DNA of 64,000 bases from Cupriavidus pauculus (GTDB taxonomy: Bacteria > Pseudomonadota > Gammaproteobacteria > Burkholderiales > Burkholderiaceae): the NCBI RefSeq assembly GCF_008693385.1, contig NZ_CP044065.1, positions 2,852,001 through 2,916,000 on the forward strand, given 5' to 3'. A program made the position numbers and the translations under genes. Below the pieces are notes generated by a model. That model made no database searches. It had not been told where the DNA came from and saw nothing but the letters and a program-made list of their open reading frames with translations. Below are positions 18,679 to 27,353 of this stretch, in pieces; position 1 is the stretch's first letter, and the number at the start of each line of letters is the position of its first letter.

Positions 18679-19778
18679 GTGGCGCGCGCGGCAACGGATG
18701 GTTGGGCGGCGGCACCAGCGGTTCGGGTCGCGAGGCCGATATTGTAGTTGAGACGGAGCAACAGTATCAGGAGCAGGGCTGCTCCGCCGTTGTGGGCGAC
18801 CGCGGCGATCAGCGGCCAGTCGAACACGATGTTCGACAAACCGGTGGCCAGTTGCAGCGCCAGCACCGCCAGCAGCCATGTCGCGTGGCGGCCCAGTCCC
18901 TCGAGCCGGCGCGCGCGCAGCGCGAACCAGGCGAGGTAGCCGAGCACCACGAATGCAAAGCCGCGATGCACCCAGTGGATGGCCACGAGCGCGCTATGCG
19001 GAATGTAGTTGCCGTCGGCGGTCATGCCGAGCTGGCGCCAGAGCGTGAAGCCGTGGCGGAAGTCCATCTCGGGAATCAGCTGCCCGTTGCACAGCGGAAA
19101 GTCCGTGCACGCGAGCACCGCGTAGTTCGTGCTGACCCAGCCGCCGAGAAAGATCTGGATCACGAGCAGGCCCAGCGCGATGACGCCGGGCCAGCGCAGT
19201 CCGGCCGCCGCGGGCGCCACGGGGTGCGGCGCCTCGTTGCGCGACCCGAGCCAGATCAGCGACGCGAGCAGGCACATCGCCAGCATCAGGTGCGTGACGA
19301 CGATGATCGGCTGCAGCTTCATCGTGACCGTGAACGCGCCGAACGCCCCCTGCACGCAGACGAGCAGCAGCACGCCCGTGGCGTACCACGGCGACTGCCG
19401 CAGCTCCCTGCGCTTGATCCAGGCGAGCACCATCAGCGCGATGATCAGCACGCCGACCCCCATCGCGAAATAGCGATGGATCATCTCGATCCACGCCTTG
19501 ACGTGCGTGACGGGGCCGCTCGGCATCGCGGTCTGCGCCGCCGCGATCGGCTCCATGGCCGCGTGCGGATTCGAGTGGCCGTAGCAGCCGGGCCAGTCGG
19601 GGCAGCCGAGGCCGGAGTCCGTCAGGCGCGTGAAACTGCCGAACATGATCAGGTCCAGCGTCAGGAACGCCGTGATCCAGACCAGTTTGCGATATTTGTC
19701 GCGGCTGCCGCGTACGAGCACGTACGAGAGCGGCAGCAGCGCGATGAGAATGCCGATGATGGCGAGTTGAAGCAGCAT
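18675..19778 (-). CDS. ctaA: Heme A synthase
   Basis: This 367-aa integral membrane protein of the COX15/CtaA family oxidises heme O to heme A. It has about eight membrane segments. The family motif [22 protein letters not shown] holds the paired extracytoplasmic Cys residues, and His residues sit in [18 protein letters not shown] and [10 protein letters not shown] for heme binding. A second Cys pair is in [11 protein letters not shown]. It overlaps ctaB by 4 bases and starts 6 bases after the SCO-like gene. Confidence 0.95.
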   Translation of the reverse strand: MLLQLAIIGILIALLPLSYVLVRGSRDKYRKLVWITAFLTLDLIMFGSFTRLTDSGLGCPDWPGCYGHSNPHAAMEPIAAAQTAMPSGPVTHVKAWIEMIHRYFAMGVGVLIIALMVLAWIKRRELRQSPWYATGVLLLVCVQGAFGAFTVTMKLQPIIVVTHLMLAMCLLASLIWLGSRNEAPHPVAPAAAGLRWPGVIALGLLVIQIFLGGWVSTNYAVLACTDFPLCNGQLIPEMDFRHGFTLWRQLGMTADGNYIPHSALVAIHWVHRGFAFVVLGYLAWFALRARRLEGLGRHATWLLAVLALQLATGLSNIVFDWPLIAAVAHNGGAALLLILLLRLNYNIGLATRTAGAAAQPSVAARAT

Positions 19779-19784
19779 GCCTGG

Positions 19785-20474
19785 TCAGCCGATACGCGAA
19801 TACTTGAGAAGCTTCTTGAGGTCCCCGTTGATCTTCGCGGGATCCGGATCCTTCGGGAAGCGCATCATGAGATTGCCAAGCGGATCGACGAGGAACAGCG
19901 TGTCCTCGGGACGCCCGCCCGCCTCGGCCGGCAGCCAGCCGCGCACGGTCGCGGCGTCGATGCGCAGGAAGCGCACGCCCGCATACGGTTCGTTGTAGGC
20001 GGCGCCGAGCCGTTCGTCCACCGTGCCGTTGTCCGAGATCAGCCAGACCGGCGTGATGCGCTCGCGATCCTGTCCCTGCCCGGCCCGAATCTGACGGATC
20101 ATGAACAGCTTGCGCGCACAGGCCTCGTCGCACGCGGAAGGGTCCGTCGTCACGAGCAGCCACTTGCCGCGGAACGCGGACAGCGGCTGCGCCTCGGCGC
20201 GCTCGTTGGACACCTGCACGGCCGGCATCGGACGCTGCGGGTCGATGAGCGTGCCGTAGTTGGTCGCGCCGCCGGTGGGCTTGACCACGTAGTACATCAG
20301 GTAGGACGCGATGACCGGCGACGCGCACACGAGCAGCAGCGCAAGCATCTGGAGGCGGCCGCGGCGTGTCCGCGCGTCAATCCGGGCGCTCAGGTCGGGC
20401 TCCTGCCCGCCGGGCTTGGCATTCGTCTTGGCCGAAGGATCTTGCGGAGACATGGATTCGGTCTGTACGGTCAT
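19785..20474 (-). CDS. Membrane-anchored SCO-like thioredoxin-fold protein
   Basis: This 229-aa protein has one N-terminal membrane helix (about residues 42-63) after a 40-residue hydrophilic cytoplasmic tail. Its periplasmic domain resembles SCO/thioredoxin proteins and holds a CxxxC pair (Cys115, Cys119, in DPSACDEACAR) at the SCO position. I could not identify the distal SCO histidine. It is tightly packed between SURF1 (14 bases) and ctaA (6 bases), so a role in oxidase metallation or thiol reduction is likely. It is often annotated only as a hypothetical or cytochrome oxidase-associated membrane protein. Confidence 0.8.
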   Translation of the reverse strand: MTVQTESMSPQDPSAKTNAKPGGQEPDLSARIDARTRRGRLQMLALLLVCASPVIASYLMYYVVKPTGGATNYGTLIDPQRPMPAVQVSNERAEAQPLSAFRGKWLLVTTDPSACDEACARKLFMIRQIRAGQGQDRERITPVWLISDNGTVDERLGAAYNEPYAGVRFLRIDAATVRGWLPAEAGGRPEDTLFLVDPLGNLMMRFPKDPDPAKINGDLKKLLKYSRIG

Positions 20475-20488
20475 CTGTTCGTTCGTTG

Positions 20489-21220
20489 TCAGGCGGCCTG
20501 CGGGGCGCGCGCGCGCCGCACACCGAGCACGATTACCAGCGCGAGTGTCAGCGCCGCAATCGCGAACCACTGGAATGCATAGCCGTAATGGCGGTCCGCG
20601 CCGAAGCCGGGCGACGTCCACTCGCGCGCGAGGCCGTCGCGCGTATCGGTGGTCTGCTCGATCACCAGCGGCAGCAGCGGCATGCCGATCTCGCGCGCAT
20701 ACTCGCCGAGGTCCACGTTCTGGCGAATCTGCCGGCCCGCCTCGGCGTCGGCCGACGCGCCGAGCCCATAGACGCGCGGCAGCGAGGCGAGCGCGGTGCC
20801 GTTCAGCGTGACATCGCCGGCAGGCGTGTCGAACGGCGCGATGCGCGCGCGGTCCTGCGCGTCGCGCGGCAGCCAGCCGCGCAGCACCAGCACGTTGGCG
20901 CCGCTCTCGAGCCGCAGCGGCGTCACCACGAGGAAGCCCGCGCGGCCATCGCTGCCGTGCGGACGGTTGTCGAGCAGCACCGTATGCGCGCGGTCGAAAC
21001 GCCCACGCGCGCGCACCGTGCGGTCGCCGAGCGCACTGGTTGGAATATCGCCGGCATTGAGGTCCACGGGTCCCTGCGCCGCCAGCGTGGCGAGCCGCTG
21101 CGCGCGCGCGGTCTTTTCGTGCCCGCGCTGCAACTGCCAGTTGCCGAGCACGCACGTGACCGCGATGACGGCGGTGGCCGCGATCATCGGCAGCGTACCC
21201 GGCGAGCGCCAGATCTTCAC
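20489..21220 (-). CDS. SURF1-family cytochrome oxidase assembly protein
   Basis: SURF1 helps insert heme A into subunit I. The 243-aa protein has the family layout. An N-terminal membrane segment is followed by the LGNWQLQRGHEK motif. The periplasmic domain contains VLLDNRPHGSDGRAGFLVVTPL and VLVLRGWLPRD. The C-terminal segment is HYGYAFQWFAIAALTLALVIVLG. The GTG at 21220 is the only start that fits the family; upstream in-frame codons are low-complexity. It faces the divergent DUF2909 gene across 81 bases. Confidence 0.93.
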   Translation of the reverse strand: MKIWRSPGTLPMIAATAVIAVTCVLGNWQLQRGHEKTARAQRLATLAAQGPVDLNAGDIPTSALGDRTVRARGRFDRAHTVLLDNRPHGSDGRAGFLVVTPLRLESGANVLVLRGWLPRDAQDRARIAPFDTPAGDVTLNGTALASLPRVYGLGASADAEAGRQIRQNVDLGEYAREIGMPLLPLVIEQTTDTRDGLAREWTSPGFGADRHYGYAFQWFAIAALTLALVIVLGVRRARAPQAA

Positions 21221-21301
21221 TGGCGCCCCTCGGTGCGATAATGCACGCACGTTTCCCGCATGCTCATCCCCGCAGATCGATAAGGACGTCCTCGCCCCGT
21301 C

Positions 21302-21511
21302 ATGCGCATCCTCATTGTCCTGGCCTTCATCCTGATCATCGGCAGCCTCGCGTCGGCGCTGTTCTTCATGATGCGCGACCGCGGCCGCACACCCAACATG
21401 ATGCGATCGCTGATGTTTCGCGTCGGTTTCTCGGTGGCGCTGTTCCTGTTCATCCTGTTTTCGCACTGGATGGGCTGGATCCACAGCACCGGGATTCAGA
21501 TGAACCCCTAG
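21302..21511 (+). CDS. Twin-transmembrane protein, DUF2909 family
   Basis: This 69-aa protein has two hydrophobic helices (about 3-24 and 39-59) joined by a basic loop (RDRGRTPNMMRSLMFR). It matches the small DUF2909 proteins found inside oxidase gene clusters of betaproteobacteria, where the function is unknown. It lies on the plus strand in a minus-strand oxidase region, divergent from SURF1 and convergent with ctaE. That conserved location suggests a role in oxidase assembly or stability. Confidence 0.85.
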   Translation: MRILIVLAFILIIGSLASALFFMMRDRGRTPNMMRSLMFRVGFSVALFLFILFSHWMGWIHSTGIQMNP

Positions 21512-21542
21512 GCGGTCCCCGGAAGCGACCCCATAAAAGACA

Positions 21543-21576
21543 AAGCGCCGCAGGGGTGGTTCCGCCTGCGGCGCTT
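21543..21576. terminator. Terminator hairpin between DUF2909 gene and ctaE
   Basis: A 12-bp stem AAGCGCCGCAGG/CCTGCGGCGCTT lies between two convergent genes. The T-rich tails are short, so it may be a weak or bidirectional terminator. Confidence 0.65.
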
Positions 21577-21618
21577 CTGTTTATGTCATCCCGGCCGTAA
21601 GGATACTCCGCTCCGGGG

Positions 21619-22479
21619 TCAGAGCCAGTAGACCACGACGTAGAGGCCCAGCCAGACCACGTCAACGAAGTGCCAGTACCAGGCCGCGCCTTCGAACGCG
21701 AAGTGGTGGTCCGGCGTGAAGTGGCCCTTCAGCACACGCCCCAGGATCACCGCCAGCATGATCGCGCCCATGGTCACGTGGAAACCGTGGAAGCCCGTCA
21801 GCAGGAAGAACGTGGAGCCGAACACGCCCGACGTGAGCTTCAGGTTCAGCTCGTGATACGCGTGGTAATACTCGTAGCCCTGCAGGCACATGAAGATCGC
21901 GCCCAGCAGGATCGTCAGCACGAGGCCCTGGATGACCTGGCTGCGCTTGCCGGCCAGCAGCGCGTGGTGCGCCCACGTCAGCGTGACGCCCGAGGTCAGC
22001 AGCAGCGCGGTGTTGATGGTCGGGATCGGCCACGGGCCCATGGTCTGGAACGTCTCGACCACGCCGGCGGGGCCGGTGTTCGGCCATACGGCGGCGAAGT
22101 CCGGCCAGATGATCTTGTTGTTGAGGTCGCCGAGCCACGGCATCGCGATGGAGCGCGCGTAGAACAGCGCGCCGAAGAACGCCGCGAAGAACATCACCTC
22201 GGAGAAGATGAACCAGCTCATCGACCAGCGGAACGACACGTCGATGTTCTTGCCGTACTTGCCCCCCTCCGACTCGCCGATCGCATCGGCAAACCATGCG
22301 CGCAGCACGAACAGGAACCACACGAGTCCCACGGCGACGACGTACGGGCCCCAGGGTTGTCCGTTGACCCAGCCGGCGGCGCCACCGCCCACCAGCAGCA
22401 GCCCGAAGGCCGCCGTGATCGGATGGCGCGACGGGCCCGGTACGAAGTAGTACGGAGCGTTTGCGCGGTTCGCACTCAT
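21619..22479 (-). CDS. ctaE: Cytochrome c oxidase subunit III
   Basis: This 286-aa membrane subunit of the aa3/caa3-type oxidase has seven helices, as in the proteobacterial family. Recognisable segments are FRWSMSWFIFSEVMFFAAFFGALFYAR with the conserved Glu, GYEYYHAYHELNLKLTSGVFGSTFFLLTGFHGFHV, and the C-terminal AAWYWHFVDVVWLGLYVVVYW. It is the last structural gene of the oxidase operon and is preceded by the DUF2970 gene after 80 bases. Confidence 0.96.
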   Translation of the reverse strand: MSANRANAPYYFVPGPSRHPITAAFGLLLVGGGAAGWVNGQPWGPYVVAVGLVWFLFVLRAWFADAIGESEGGKYGKNIDVSFRWSMSWFIFSEVMFFAAFFGALFYARSIAMPWLGDLNNKIIWPDFAAVWPNTGPAGVVETFQTMGPWPIPTINTALLLTSGVTLTWAHHALLAGKRSQVIQGLVLTILLGAIFMCLQGYEYYHAYHELNLKLTSGVFGSTFFLLTGFHGFHVTMGAIMLAVILGRVLKGHFTPDHHFAFEGAAWYWHFVDVVWLGLYVVVYWL

Positions 22480-22559
22480 TCTTCTATCTCCAGCTCAGAG
22501 TCTCTGATTCAATGGTTTTTATTGTGATGCCGTGTGTGCTGCCATCTCGTGCTGCTGCC

Positions 22560-22784
22560 CTACCCTGTTGCCTGTCCCACCACGGTGCGCACGATCACGA
22601 TGAGCACACCGACGAATACCGCCGCGGCAATCAGTCCCGCGATGATCACGTGGACCGGATTGAGCCGGGCCATGTCCGACTCGTGCTCCGAACCCTTGCG
22701 CAACCCGACGAACGACCACAATACGGCCCGCATCGTCTGCAGGAACGAAGCCTTGCGGTGCGTGGCCTCCTTCAGGTCATCCAT
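22560..22784 (-). CDS. Small membrane protein, DUF2970 family
   Basis: This 74-aa protein has a hydrophilic N-terminal half (KEATHRKASFLQTMRAVLWSFVGLRKGSEHE) and a single strong membrane helix near the C-terminus (VHVIIAGLIAAAVFVGVLIVIVRTV). The FLQTMRAVLWSFVGLRKG pattern is typical of DUF2970 proteins, which sit between ctaG and ctaE in betaproteobacteria. Function unknown; the conserved position points to oxidase biogenesis. Confidence 0.87.
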   Translation of the reverse strand: MDDLKEATHRKASFLQTMRAVLWSFVGLRKGSEHESDMARLNPVHVIIAGLIAAAVFVGVLIVIVRTVVGQATG

Positions 22785-22802
22785 CGTCGTTTGCCTCGTT
22801 CC

Positions 22803-23402
22803 TCAGCTGCCGTGCGCGGCTGCGTCGATCTGTCCCTGCGGGGCCTGCGCGACCGGCGCGCCCACCTCGAAGAACGTGTACGACAGCGTGATGTTCTTCA
22901 CATCCTTCGGCAGCTTCGGATCGATCACGAACACCACCGGCATCTGCCGCGCTTCATTCGCCTTGAGCGTCTGCTGCTTGAAGCAGAAGCACTCGATCTT
23001 CTTGAAGTACTCGGTGGCCTGCTTCGGCGCGTAGCTCGGAATCGCCTGCGCGGCAATATCGCGCGACTGCCCGTTGGCCACCTCGTACACGATCGTCGCC
23101 ATCTCGCCCGGGTGCACTTCCATCGTGTTCTTCACCGGACGGAACGCGAACGGCCCGCGCGCGTTGGAATCGAACTCGACGGTGATCGTGCGGCTGGTAT
23201 CGACCTGCGAGTTCTTCACCGATCCGCCATAGAGTTCCCGCGTGGTCACCACGTTGATGCCGGTGACCTCGCAGATCTTCTTGTACAGCGGCACCAGCGC
23301 GTAGCCGAAGCCGAACATCACGCCGACGACCACGAGCAACCGGCCCAGCATGCCGCGGTTGAAACGCTTCTCGTCTGCCCTCTCGTCTGCCTTGCCGCTC
23401 AT
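22803..23402 (-). CDS. ctaG: Cytochrome c oxidase assembly protein CtaG/Cox11
   Basis: Cox11 donates copper to the CuB site of subunit I. The 199-aa protein has a short basic N-terminus, one membrane helix (LLVVVGVMFGFGYALVPLY) and a periplasmic immunoglobulin-like domain. The copper-binding CFCF motif is in KKIECFCFKQQTL. It is encoded between the 39-aa assembly peptide and the DUF2970 protein. Confidence 0.96.
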   Translation of the reverse strand: MSGKADERADEKRFNRGMLGRLLVVVGVMFGFGYALVPLYKKICEVTGINVVTTRELYGGSVKNSQVDTSRTITVEFDSNARGPFAFRPVKNTMEVHPGEMATIVYEVANGQSRDIAAQAIPSYAPKQATEYFKKIECFCFKQQTLKANEARQMPVVFVIDPKLPKDVKNITLSYTFFEVGAPVAQAPQGQIDAAAHGS

Positions 23403-23424
23403 CTACCGCTCCCGCACGAACTCC

Positions 23425-23544
23425 TCAGCCGCCAAAAAACTTCATCTTGGCGAAGAAGCCCAGAAAGAACACCACCACCACGGACAGCAGGATCCAGCCG
23501 AGCCGCCGGTTGGCGGCACGCTGCTGCGCCTTGCGATCGTCCAT
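23425..23544 (-). CDS. Cytochrome oxidase small assembly peptide (39 aa)
   Basis: This very short gene encodes MDDRKAQQRAANRRLGWILL and a continuing membrane helix, ending KMKFFGG. It sits 5 bases after the ctaD stop and 22 bases before the ctaG start. Short single-helix proteins of this kind occur at this place in betaproteobacterial oxidase operons. Its small size makes it easy to miss. Confidence 0.8.
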   Translation of the reverse strand: MDDRKAQQRAANRRLGWILLSVVVVFFLGFFAKMKFFGG

Positions 23545-23549
23545 GACGT

Positions 23550-25205
23550 TCACTTGACCAGCGGCGGTTCTTCGAACGTATGGAACGGCGCCGGCGACGG
23601 CACGGTCCACTCGAGGCCTTCCGCGCCTTCCCACGGCTTGTCCGCCGCCTTCTCGCCGCCGCGGTACGACGGCAGCACCACGAAGAAGAAGAAGTACACC
23701 TGCATCAGGCCGAAGCCGAGCGCGCCGATCGATGCCACCGCGTTGAAGTCCGCGAACTGGGTCGGATAGTCGGCATAGCGACGCGGCATGCCGGCGAGAC
23801 CCAGGAAGTGCATCGGGAAGAAGGTCACGTTGAAGAAGATCAGCGAGCCCCAGAAGTGGATCTGGCCGCGCGTCTCGTTGTACATGAAGCCGCTCCACTT
23901 CGGGCCCCAGTAGTAGAAGCCCGAGAACAGCGCGAACAGCGAGCCCGCCACCAGCACGTAGTGGAAGTGCGCGACGATGAAGTACGTGTCCTGCAGCTGG
24001 ATGTCGATCGGTGCCACCGCGGGCATCAGGCCCGTGAAGCCGCCGATCGTGAACACGAAGATAAAGCCGATGGCGAACAGCATCGGCGTCTCGAACGTCA
24101 TCGAGCCGCGCCACATCGTGGCGATCCAGTTGAAGATCTTCACGGCCGTCGGCACCGCGATCAGCATCGTCGCGTACATGAAGAACAGCTGGCCCGTCAC
24201 CGGCATCCCCGTCGTGAACATGTGGTGCGCCCACACGATGAACGACAGGATCGCGATCGACGCGGTCGCGTAGACCATCGAGCTGTAGCCGAACAGGCGC
24301 TTGCGCGCGAACGCCGGCACCACCTGCGAGATGATCCCGAACGCGGGCAGGATCATGATGTACACCTCGGGGTGACCGAAGAACCAGAAGATATGCTGGT
24401 ACATCACCGGGTCACCGCCGCCGGCGGCCGAGAAGAAGCTCGTGCCGAAGTGGCGGTCGGTCAGCACCATCGTGATCGCGCCGGCCAGCACGGGCATCAC
24501 CGCGATCAGCAGGTACGCGGTAATCAGCCACGTCCAGCAGAACATCGGCATCTTCATCAGCGTCATCCCCGGGGCGCGCATGTTGAGGATGGTCACGATG
24601 ATGTTGATCGAGCCCATGATCGACGAGGCGCCCATGATGTGCATGGCGAAAATGGCCATGTCCATGCCCGGACCCATCTGCACCGACAGCGGCGCGTACA
24701 GCGTCCAGCCCGCGGCCGTGGCGCCGCCCGGCACGAAGAACGAGCCGGCCAGCAGCAGCGCGGCCGGCGGCATCAGCCAGAAGCTGAAGTTGTTCATGCG
24801 CGCGAACGCCATGTCCGAGGCGCCGATCTGCAGCGGGATCATCCAGTTCGCGAAGCCGACGAACGCCGGCATGATCGCGCCGAACACCATGATCAGGCCG
24901 TGCATCGTCGTGAACTGGTTGAACAGTTCGGGACGGAAGAACTGCAGGCCCGGCTCGAACAGCTCGAGGCGGATGAACAGCGCCAGCAGGCCGCCCGACA
25001 GCAGCATGGTGAACGAGAACAGCAGGTACAGCGTACCGATGTCCTTGTGGTTGGTGGCGAACAGCCAGCGCCGCCAGCCATGCGGATGATCGTGGGCGTG
25101 ATCGTCGTGACCATGGCCGTGGTCATGGTCGTGCGCATGATCGTGCGCGTGATCATGGGCAGGTTGATGCGGATGACCCAGCGTCTCCGGGGTTGCGGTA
25201 CTCAT
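23550..25205 (-). CDS. ctaD: Cytochrome c oxidase subunit I
   Basis: This 551-aa catalytic subunit reduces oxygen at the heme a3-CuB centre. Key residues are visible: a heme a ligand in FTTMHGLIMVFG, the CuB His and cross-linked Tyr in WFFGHPEVYIMILPAFG, the paired His of VWAHHMFTTGM, and heme ligands in IVAHFHYVLVAGS. The first about 42 residues form a His/Asp-rich tail (DHAHDHAHDHDHGHGHDDHAHDHPHG) with some fourteen histidines. This looks like a metal-binding extension and is not part of the catalytic core. It is preceded by ctaC. Confidence 0.97.
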   Translation of the reverse strand: MSTATPETLGHPHQPAHDHAHDHAHDHDHGHGHDDHAHDHPHGWRRWLFATNHKDIGTLYLLFSFTMLLSGGLLALFIRLELFEPGLQFFRPELFNQFTTMHGLIMVFGAIMPAFVGFANWMIPLQIGASDMAFARMNNFSFWLMPPAALLLAGSFFVPGGATAAGWTLYAPLSVQMGPGMDMAIFAMHIMGASSIMGSINIIVTILNMRAPGMTLMKMPMFCWTWLITAYLLIAVMPVLAGAITMVLTDRHFGTSFFSAAGGGDPVMYQHIFWFFGHPEVYIMILPAFGIISQVVPAFARKRLFGYSSMVYATASIAILSFIVWAHHMFTTGMPVTGQLFFMYATMLIAVPTAVKIFNWIATMWRGSMTFETPMLFAIGFIFVFTIGGFTGLMPAVAPIDIQLQDTYFIVAHFHYVLVAGSLFALFSGFYYWGPKWSGFMYNETRGQIHFWGSLIFFNVTFFPMHFLGLAGMPRRYADYPTQFADFNAVASIGALGFGLMQVYFFFFVVLPSYRGGEKAADKPWEGAEGLEWTVPSPAPFHTFEEPPLVK

Positions 25206-25245
25206 CGCGATGACTCCTGAATTCCAGAATGCGGACGTGCGCGGG

Positions 25246-26526
25246 TCAGCCGGCGACGCGGTTGCCCGCGACGCTGGCCTGCTTGTCTTGGGTGCCGGCG
25301 TTGTTCGCCGGTGCCTGCGCCTTGGGCGCGGCTTCGCCACCGGCGGCCTGGGCTGCGCCCCCGCCTTCCGGGAACTTGCCCGCGCGCGCGTTCACAAAGT
25401 CGGCCGGCTGGATGACTTCACCGGTCTTGTTGCTCCAGCTGTTGCGCGTGAACGTCATCACGGCCGCCAGCTCGGTATCGGAAAGCTGCTTCCACGACGG
25501 CATGCCGCCCTTGCCTTCCAGCAGGATATGCATCTGGCCGGCCTTCGGGCCGTTGACGACCTTGGAGCCGTCGAGTGCCGGGAATGCGCCGCCGCCCTTG
25601 CCGTTCGGCTGGTGGCAAACCGCGCAGTTCGACACGTACACCTTCTCGCCGCGCACCTTCAGCTCGTCGAGCGTCCACGTCTTGTTGGGATCGTCGGCCG
25701 CCGCGGCCAGCGCCTTCTTCCGCTCGTCGACCCACTTCGTGTAGTCGGCGTCGGACACCACGCGCACCACGATCGGCATGAACGCGTGCTCCTTGCCGCA
25801 GAGCTCCGCGCACTGGCCGCGGTACACACCCGTCTTCTCGGCGCGGAACCACGTGTCGCGCACGAAGCCGGGAATCGCATCCTGCTTCACGCCGAAGGCG
25901 GGAATCATCCATGCGTGGATCACGTCATTGGCGGTCGTGACGATGCGGATCTTCTTGTTCACCGGCACCACGAGCTCGTTGTCCACCTCCATCAGGTAGG
26001 TGTTCGACTTCGGCTGCTCGTTGTTGATCTGCTCGCGCGGCGTGGTCAGCGTGGACACGAACGAGATGCCTTCGCCCTCGCCCTTGAGGTAGTCGTACCC
26101 CCACTTCCACTGGTAACCGGTGGCCTTGATCGTGATGTCGGAGTTCGTCGTGTCCTTCATCGCGACCACGGTCTTCGTGGCGGGCAGCGCCATCGCGATC
26201 ACGATCAGGAACGGCACGATGGTCCAGACGACCTCGACGGTAATGCTCTCGTGGAACGACGCCGACTTGGCGCCCTTGGACTTCCGGTGCTTGAAGATGG
26301 AATAGAACATCACGCCGAACACGGCGACGAATATCACCGTGCAGATGATGAGCATCATCCAGTTCAGCCAGTGAATCTGTTCGGCGATCTTTGTAACGGG
26401 TTCGGCCAGGTTCAGCTGACGCACGGCGGGACCGCCCGGCATGTCACTGACCGCGGAGGCGGCCTGGCTGGCAAACAGGGACACGCCTGCCAGACATGCT
26501 GCGGATGCCTTCTTCCACATTTTCAT
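25246..26526 (-). CDS. ctaC: Cytochrome c oxidase subunit II with fused cytochrome c domain
   Basis: This 426-aa caa3-type subunit II accepts electrons from cytochrome c. It has a signal peptide, two membrane helices (about 57-77 and 100-117), and a cupredoxin domain with the CuA ligands His204, Cys239, Cys243, His247 and Met250. A C-terminal cytochrome c domain follows, with heme motif CAVCH (301-305) and axial Met342. The last about 40 residues are Ala/Gly/Pro-rich. It heads the oxidase genes and follows the DUF2244 gene. Confidence 0.96.
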   Translation of the reverse strand: MKMWKKASAACLAGVSLFASQAASAVSDMPGGPAVRQLNLAEPVTKIAEQIHWLNWMMLIICTVIFVAVFGVMFYSIFKHRKSKGAKSASFHESITVEVVWTIVPFLIVIAMALPATKTVVAMKDTTNSDITIKATGYQWKWGYDYLKGEGEGISFVSTLTTPREQINNEQPKSNTYLMEVDNELVVPVNKKIRIVTTANDVIHAWMIPAFGVKQDAIPGFVRDTWFRAEKTGVYRGQCAELCGKEHAFMPIVVRVVSDADYTKWVDERKKALAAAADDPNKTWTLDELKVRGEKVYVSNCAVCHQPNGKGGGAFPALDGSKVVNGPKAGQMHILLEGKGGMPSWKQLSDTELAAVMTFTRNSWSNKTGEVIQPADFVNARAGKFPEGGGAAQAAGGEAAPKAQAPANNAGTQDKQASVAGNRVAG

Positions 26527-26544
26527 TTGTTATCTACCTAATTT

Positions 26545-26560
26545 ACAGATTCAAATCTGT
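26545..26560. repeat. Perfect 16-bp palindrome upstream of ctaC
   Basis: ACAGATTCAAATCTGT (7-2-7) lies 18 bases upstream of the ctaC start, in the 61-base gap after the DUF2244 gene. The 2-base centre makes it more likely a protein-binding DNA site than an RNA hairpin. Confidence 0.6.
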
Positions 26561-26587
26561 CCCCGCTTCCACCCGGCGGCGCTTCGT

Positions 26588-27100
26588 TCAGAAGCGATGC
26601 AGGGCCGCAACGAGTTCCTGCGCGAACTTGCGACGCCGATACGGGTCCAGATGCGACCCCACCCGTACGACATGCTTGCCCGACCGCAGGACCACGAGCG
26701 CCCGGAACGATTCACCCAGTTCTACCCGCACCCATCGCGGGTTGAATTCTTCCCGCGTCACCCGGCTGGCGCTGGCTGTCTCCACGACCAGCATGCCGTC
26801 GGTCAAACTGACGCGTTCATAATCCGTCGCATGCCGCGCGTGCGCCAGCAGGGCAATCCCCAGCCCCAGCAGCTCCAGCCCGGCGAACGGCAGCACGAGC
26901 CAGGTCCCTTGCCATGCGAAAAACAGCGCGATGGCAGTCGATAGACATGCGATGGAGAAGTAGAACCAGCCGACCTGGCGAGGGGAAAGCGAGCAATTCC
27001 GCTTCATCAGCCAGTCGTCGCTCGGCATAGGAGGGCGTCCGTCGAGATTTCCGCCGGAGTTACCCACTGCCGTCTGGAATGCGATACCCAAGTCTTGCAT
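26588..27100 (-). CDS. DUF2244 membrane protein
   Basis: This protein of about 170 aa has two closely spaced membrane helices (VGWFYFSIACLSTAIALFFAWQ and LVLPFAGLELLGLGIALLAHA). A C-terminal cytoplasmic domain contains the DUF2244 core FNPRWVRVELGES and GSHLDPYRRRKFAQEL. Function is unknown. Start at 27100 is favoured by GGAG about 9 bases upstream; an ATG at 27028 is the alternative. It precedes ctaC by 61 bases and is probably the first gene of the oxidase operon. Confidence 0.82.
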   Translation of the reverse strand: MQDLGIAFQTAVGNSGGNLDGRPPMPSDDWLMKRNCSLSPRQVGWFYFSIACLSTAIALFFAWQGTWLVLPFAGLELLGLGIALLAHARHATDYERVSLTDGMLVVETASASRVTREEFNPRWVRVELGESFRALVVLRSGKHVVRVGSHLDPYRRRKFAQELVAALHRF

Positions 27101-27347
27101 CGCCAACCGCTCCGCATCGGATGCACGCCCGGGACAATAGCGCTCCACGGAAAGCACGTGCGCAACTGGAATGCGGCCTTTGCGCGATGATGCCTACGCC
27201 TGCCGGTACCGGATCCGATCGGGATGCGTATGACCGTGGAACGGTACGGCCATACGGTACTCCCGTACAAGATCCGTACATCGTACGGAGGCGTAGCGTG
27301 CTAAACCCCGAGGGGCGAGATAGTGCCAGGGGACCACTGCGACAAAC
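27101..27347 (-). other. Structured leader rich in GTAC-containing inverted repeats
   Basis: Between the promoter at 27354-27382 and the DUF2244 start lies a leader of about 245 bases without a convincing gene. GTAC occurs six times in about 85 bases. It forms hairpins such as CCGTAC-ATC-GTACGG (27274-27288) and TACGG-N5-CCGTA (27253-27267), and there is a CCGGTACCGG palindrome at 27203-27212. Confidence 0.5.
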
Positions 27348-27353
27348 TGGCGC

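Noticed and set aside
17027..18715. A single 562-codon minus-strand frame covering sco and the ctaB region
   Set aside because: Only the last 202 codons resemble a protein family (SCO). The upstream part is an out-of-frame reading of ctaB with Arg/Gly-rich composition, a common artefact in GC-rich DNA.
27300..27330. CCCCGAGGGG hairpin as a terminator or tRNA arm before DUF2244
   Set aside because: It has no T-run on either strand, and no cloverleaf can be drawn around it.
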